In this document: positions 59,717 to 64,000 of the stretch, piece after piece | Position numbering within the stretch: the stretch's first letter is position 1 | Layout of the letters: every line of letters starts with the position of its first letter | Origin: Pomphorhynchus laevis | Taxonomy: Eukaryota; Acanthocephala; Palaeacanthocephala; Echinorhynchida; Pomphorhynchidae | Assembly (NCBI GenBank): GCA_012934845.2 | Contig: WNNJ02001468.1 | Location: 1-64,000 of the forward strand | Length of the DNA: 64,000 nt | Direction: 5' to 3' | Notes under the pieces: generated by a model | The model's input: only the letters and a program-made list of their open reading frames with translations | What the model was told of the DNA's origin: nothing | The model's database searches: none | Translations under genes and position numbers: made by a program

Positions 59717-60586
59717 ACGTGATTTTTCAAATAAATATCCCAACAGAGTAGTCTTTAATTCTGTTAAGTACTATGAGAGCTCTGTGAAAATATCATTTGC
59801 GTCAGAAGATACTCTTGATCACTATGGGAATTACTTTGATCAAAACTACAGCAGTTTTGTGACGTTTGTAAAGAAACCTATACTTGCAACGTTAAAAATT
59901 AATAACTTGCCTTCCTCTATGGAAGAAAATGATTTGGCTACATTATCAAAAGCCTACAAAATCCACAATATACGTTCAATTACCGGCCGTAATGGCCTTC
60001 CTATCAATGTAGGATTCTGTTCTGCCCCCTTGCGCAGGCAGAGGTTTTCGAGAGATCACAATGCAACCCCTTTATGGGGTTCAATCTCAAATTCAAAGTA
60101 ATATCGGCAGAAGAGTTTACGTATCCGCATTGCAGCCGGTGCCATAAATAGGGGCACTGGGCCTCCAGATGCAGTGGGGTGGCGAGCTGCGGGAAATGCG
60201 AGAAAATAGACTGCCCCGCGATTGACTCAGCTCTTCCCTGTTCTAATGGGATCAAGTGTTGTAATTGTGACGGGGCTCACCCTGCGTGGGGAAGGAAGTG
60301 CCCCCACTTCAAGGAATATATTGCAAAGTTCCGTGCGCCAAAATATGCACCTGAATCATTCGCCAAGTCAGCATATAGATCCTCTGACTGCAAGTCTATA
60401 TTAATTACGGACCTCAAGTTCAAAAATTTCAGAAAGGAAATACAAGAGCTTGTGGCGAAACCAATTTCCAATCTGTTCGTCAATCCGGTTATAACAATTC
60501 CAACCGATGGGGATACAAATAAAAGAGGGGCGTCGGATCGGAAATCCAAGAAACGAGGAGCTTCGGCCCAAGTCGTTCCCCCTTAA
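59717..60586 (+). pseudogene. LINE-B ORF1, central and C-terminal part
   Basis: Resumes after the LTR element with DFSNKYPNRVVFNSVKYYE, SVKISFASEDTLDHYGNYF and KPILATLKINNLPSSMEE. A frame change lies near 60030. The knuckles follow: CSRCHK, TAG (about 60148-60150), GHWASRC, then CGKCEKIDC and CCNCDGAHPAWGRKC. After the TAG the same frame continues to 60586 (KKRGASAQVVPP). The tail is basic and has no further domain. Confidence 0.85.
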
Positions 60587-60753
60587 AGATCTGCAAAATG
60601 CTTATGGGCATTAATAGAAGCGCTCAAAGGGAAATGATGATAATGCCCGGGGGCAAGTACACACTCTGGGCGGCGCTAGTGGTGGAGGGGGCAATCCTTC
60701 CACGCCTAGCTCTGTCTATGATGTGGCAATCCCCTTCCAGCTAAACTAACACA

Positions 60754-61670
60754 ATGCAAAGTAATCAAGAGCCTTTTACACTGAATATCCTTCAGTGGAA
60801 TTCGGGAGATGCTTCTGCCCTTAGCCTGTTATCTGGTAGAGATGCAGATGTTATAGTCCTTCAGGAGACGCGGTCTATCCGTATCCCTCAGGACATTACT
60901 CGATTTATCCCTCAGCATATATACACCCACTTCACTCCGTATATAACCCCTCCTCACTCCTCTTCATCTCAAGGTATTTTAACCCTAGTTAAATCCTCCT
61001 TAAGATCTTCCCTCCTTCTTAACTATTCTTGTCCAGCCCTATCTTGTTTGGCTATATCACTTCGTAAAAACGGTAAATGCATCAGTATAGCCAATATTTA
61101 TATACGGCCAGGAGAAATTCACAAGAACCGTGACCTTCTGGATAGTATATTAGGTAGTGGCTATGACATGTTACTTGGTGACTTTAACGATAGAACTGGT
61201 CGATTAATGCTGCAAACCGCAGAGCCAGGATCGACTATCTTATTCACAAACCACCTTCCTCCACCTTTCATTGCTCAACAACTAATTCACTCCTCGACAT
61301 ATTACCGCTTCAAAAGACGTGGTTGTTAAAACCCATTTGTACTGAGCAGTCGCGACAACAACAGACCACCTCTCATGACCTAATTCGTTGGAGGTTAGAT
61401 GAAGTTACGTTGCAGAGCAGAAGGTTCCACTTTGATCCCATCAGGGTGGCCTTCTTTCAGGCAGCTATCCAACTCTTCCGCCGAATTGGGAATGAGAGTT
61501 TGACCGAATTTAATACCTACCTCTCTTCGCAAGCTACCGCGATACTATCGACTACCTATAAAGGTCGCATATACAATCCCACTCCAACAAAACTCAAGGT
61601 CCTAGCTAAAATGCTACACCTTCCTAATCTCTCTGTTTCCGCCAGACAAGCCCTCTCGAATGAATACTGA
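60754..61670 (+). pseudogene. LINE-B ORF2, endonuclease and linker
   Basis: ATG at 60754 (MQSNQEPFTLNILQWNSG), DADVIVLQETRSIRIP (catalytic Glu), NIYIRPGEIHKNRDL, DMLLGDFNDRTGRL. A frame change lies at about 61200-61320. A second piece (61323-61670) carries PIRVAFFQAAIQLFRRIGN and LSTTYKGRIYNPTPTKLK. It begins 167 bases after the ORF1 stop. Confidence 0.88.
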
Positions 61671-62042
61671 AGCACCAGATATAGGTTCCAGCTAAGTAGG
61701 GATAAGGCAAGCATTTCTCGCCTTAGCCCTTCTCAGTCTTCCTTCTGGAAAATATTCAAAAAGGAGAAGTTTGTCTGTTGGAAGGATAGAGCTTTAGGTT
61801 GGATTGGTAGAATATGCCTTGATAAAGTTTTGGATGAGTCACTATCCCTACACAATTATGGAGCCACTCAATCACCCCAACCAATCTTGCCTTGGTGTGA
61901 CTTCAGAAGTAGGGACTTATCTGTTACAGATATCCTTAACTCCTAGGGGCCACTCCCGGGCACCTCCAGAACCAACGCGCCACTCTCCACTCGTGTCTGT
62001 CAGCTTTTAATAGATAGTCAGAGAAAGGAAGTTGCCATAACA

Positions 62043-62966
62043 ATGCTATTAGCCTCCCCGTCTGACATTGCTAACATTAATATTAGCCATCGAGTATTTT
62101 TACCTAAAAAGAAGTCGATTACATGTCCCAAAGATCTGCGGCCTATTTCAATTCAAAACTCCCTCATCTCCATTTACGAAAAAGCGCTTGCGCGTAAAAT
62201 CCGCGACCATCTAAGTAGGCGAAATTTAATCCCACAAGGTTTTCATGGGTATGTAAAAGATCGCTCGCTCCATTCAGCAATAGCTGAAGTGCAACATTTT
62301 TGTCAAGATATCAGTCATCAGCTTGCTGTGGCTGTCTTTCTTGACTTTTCGGCTGCTTTTGACCGCATTTCCATCCCTTTTGTTATCACTTCTCTCAGGT
62401 CCTTTGGGTTGCCTGCGAGAGTTGTTAGCCGGGTGGAAATTTTGCTGTACACAAAGCGATTCTTCTATGAAGACGACCCATATGCACGTCAGTTCTACCC
62501 TATTACAGGTGTGCCTCAAGGCTCCCCACTTTCTCCAATCTTGTATCTTGCTGCCTCTATTGAACTCTACAAAAAATTCAAACGCGATCAACATCTTGTG
62601 GTATACGCTGATGATACCACATCCCTGTTCTCTGGACGCAGGTGCAAAGATGTAGTCTCTAACATCAGCCGTTTCTTTACTAGATTAAATGATCAGCTGC
62701 CCTTGTCCAACCTTGTTTTAAACTCCTCCAAATCGCAGGTGGTTGTCTTTTATGGCGCTCCTGCGACAAGGAAAAAACTAAAGAGATTAGCACTCTCAGC
62801 TCTAACTTCCATCCTGACTAATCAACCACTCCCTACCTTCACAAGTCGAGTAAGATACCTGGGGTTCACCATTACGATGAACTGGTCAGCAAAAGCTGAC
62901 CTGGATAGACTAAAACGTATCATGAAGAAAGCTAGATGGACCCTGAAACGGGCCCAACATCTGTAA
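62043..62966 (+). pseudogene. LINE-B ORF2, reverse transcriptase
   Basis: 307 codons: PKDLRPISIQNSLISIYEKA, AVAVFLDFSAAFDRIS (motif A), GVPQGSPLSPILYLAAS (motif B) and LVVYADDTTSLFSG (motif C). The RT core is intact, but the region between 61670 and 62043 is frame-disturbed, so ORF2 as a whole is not open. C-terminal end RWTLKRAQHL, then a 3' untranslated region with 'ttggctggggggggcacag'. About 80 percent identical by eye to LINE-A RT. Confidence 0.9.
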
Positions 62967-63259
62967 TTGAAAGAGAAAACCCCTTTCGCGCCTCTGGGGT
63001 ACTTGGGCTATCTCGGGATTGGTCTTCTTTTCAAGAGGACGTCACCCAGAACAAAGACTAAGATTTCTTAACCTCCTCATCTTGCGATTACCAAGCATCG
63101 TCCGCCTTGATTAGATTATTCGGGGGATGAAAGACCCCGAGTGGTTCAGTCGAAGGGCGGCGTGTCGGATTGGCTGGGGGGGGCACAGATCCCGCTGGAC
63201 CTGAGGCCTTAAAGATTGGTGAAGACTTGAATCGCGACTCATTAGCTAAATTTTTCATT

Positions 63260-63845
63260 CATGTATTTTTGATACAAGTTCATTTTTATTTTATTTTTTA
63301 GTTGTTATATAACACTAAGTTTTGTTATTTAAGAAAATCTTTATCTTTTATATTGCAGTTATTATTTAAAAAATGTTGTAGTGTACAAGTAACGTCAGAG
63401 CTATCAAACGATAGCAACAATTTTGCCTGTATTCATTCAAAAATCAACGATCATCCTTCGAAAAAAGATGAATTAAAGTAAATCTAACTACGGAATCAAG
63501 TAAAAAGATTAGTAATTTTTCTATGATCTCAGGTGATGGGGAGGTGCTTCCCCCATTCCTAAATAAGAAGAATTTGCTGATAATTAAAGTTAAAAAAACC
63601 CGATTGAAAAACACGATCGCTACAATAATTTTTTGAGATCCTTCACCAAACAGTTTCAGAACAGGGTTCTATTTAACTGGTAAATAGAACAGTTAGCCTA
63701 ACACCGCAGGGTGTTAGGTTACACCCTGCGGAGGTGAAGATCTCTTTTGTCTCCAATGACCTCGCCGCAAACTACATGGAGTACTTCTCTGCCAATTTAG
63801 CTGAATATGGTGAAATATCATCAAAGCCTATCCTAGCCTCTATAA
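63260..63845 (+). mobile_element. LINE-C, third copy of the family, ORF1 fragment
   Basis: 5' sequence with 'atattgcagttattatttaa' as at 51494, then ORF1 pieces: GDGEVLPPFLNKKNLLIIK (about 63531-63590) and VKISFVSNDLAANYMEYFS with SKPILASII (63734-63845). Between them two back-to-back hairpins (63666-63690, 63704-63731) disrupt the frame. Cut off at about 63845 by hAT sequence. Confidence 0.8.
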
Positions 63846-64000
63846 TTTCAGTCCAAATCGTAGGATATAAAAACTTGCCGACTGTGTCATCCATAATCCA
63901 AATTCTCCGTCCTTTTCATATATATTATTCAATTCTTCATTGCATTGAAGATCGATAAGTTCTTCTTGAATGTTTTCTTCAACACATTCAATATCACAGC
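63846..64000 (-). mobile_element. Second hAT copy, transposase fragment at the window edge
   Basis: Reverse complement of about 50165-50330 of the first hAT copy ('gaatgtgttgaagaaaacat', 'ggacggagaatttggattat'). The junction with LINE-C is inside the transposase, not at a terminal repeat, so this copy is truncated or rearranged here. It continues beyond the window. Confidence 0.85.

Larger units (their letters stand above)
55425..63250 (+). mobile_element. LINE-B body, interrupted by a Gypsy fossil
   Basis: Continuation of the element starting at 51409. ORF1 starts at about 55518 and is split at 55767 by the LTR element; it resumes at 59717 and ends at 60586. ORF2 spans 60754-62966, then about 280 bases of 3' untranslated region sharing 'gctatctcgggattggtctt'-type sequence with LINE-A. 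The right end is approximate. Confidence 0.85.

Overview
The window is AT-rich (by eye well over 65 percent A+T) eukaryotic, animal-type DNA. Two host genes are visible only as short, spliced, phase-compatible exons, both on the minus strand. Almost everything else recognisable is transposable-element debris, with three long (AT)n tracts and several long inverted repeats. I cannot name the species. Naiad-type Penelope elements, a tRNA-like SINE with a hammerhead-like core, and a collagen/olfactomedin-type gene fit an invertebrate metazoan.

Host gene 1 (about 1.1-19 kb, minus strand) looks like a colmedin of the gliomedin/UNC-122 type. A 128-codon exon with a membrane anchor and coiled-coil stretch (18973-18590) is followed far downstream by two Gly-X-Y collagen exons (4539-4465, 3782-3739), a linker exon ending in a Cys-Gly-Glu junction (3691-3568), and an exon resembling the start of an olfactomedin domain (1310-1099). 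The introns are filled with Penelope copies, a LINE remnant and an unassigned reverse-transcriptase element.

Host gene 2 (about 44.2-47.5 kb, minus strand) has an exon with a short N-terminus and membrane helix (47540-47441), a large exon encoding a Ser/Thr repeat domain from an 18-bp minisatellite (46950-45969), and three small exons with very short introns (44573-44165). A Penelope element sits just downstream of the last exon.

Repeats: Penelope-like elements with an N-terminal GIY-YIG endonuclease (Naiad arrangement) occur as two long copies pointing tail to tail (37.5-40.2 kb plus, 44.1-41.5 kb minus), one shortened copy (11-13.4 kb), several fragments and about ten terminal-repeat copies. 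Foldbacks lie at 21.7, 27.2, 29.9 and 51 kb. An RTE-like LINE family is present in two orientations (31.5-34.2 kb minus; 35.6-36.6 kb plus).

The right third is a nested stack. A complete hAT transposon with an 8-bp target duplication lies at 47849-50756. A plus-strand LINE starting near 51.4 kb was split twice: by a minus-strand relative (51549-55424, 11-bp target duplication) in its 5' region, and by a small Ty3/Gypsy fossil (55768-59716, 84-bp LTRs, 5-bp target duplication) in ORF1. A third LINE fragment and a second hAT fragment close the window. Both longer LINE copies carry an in-frame TAG at the same position inside an ORF1 zinc knuckle.
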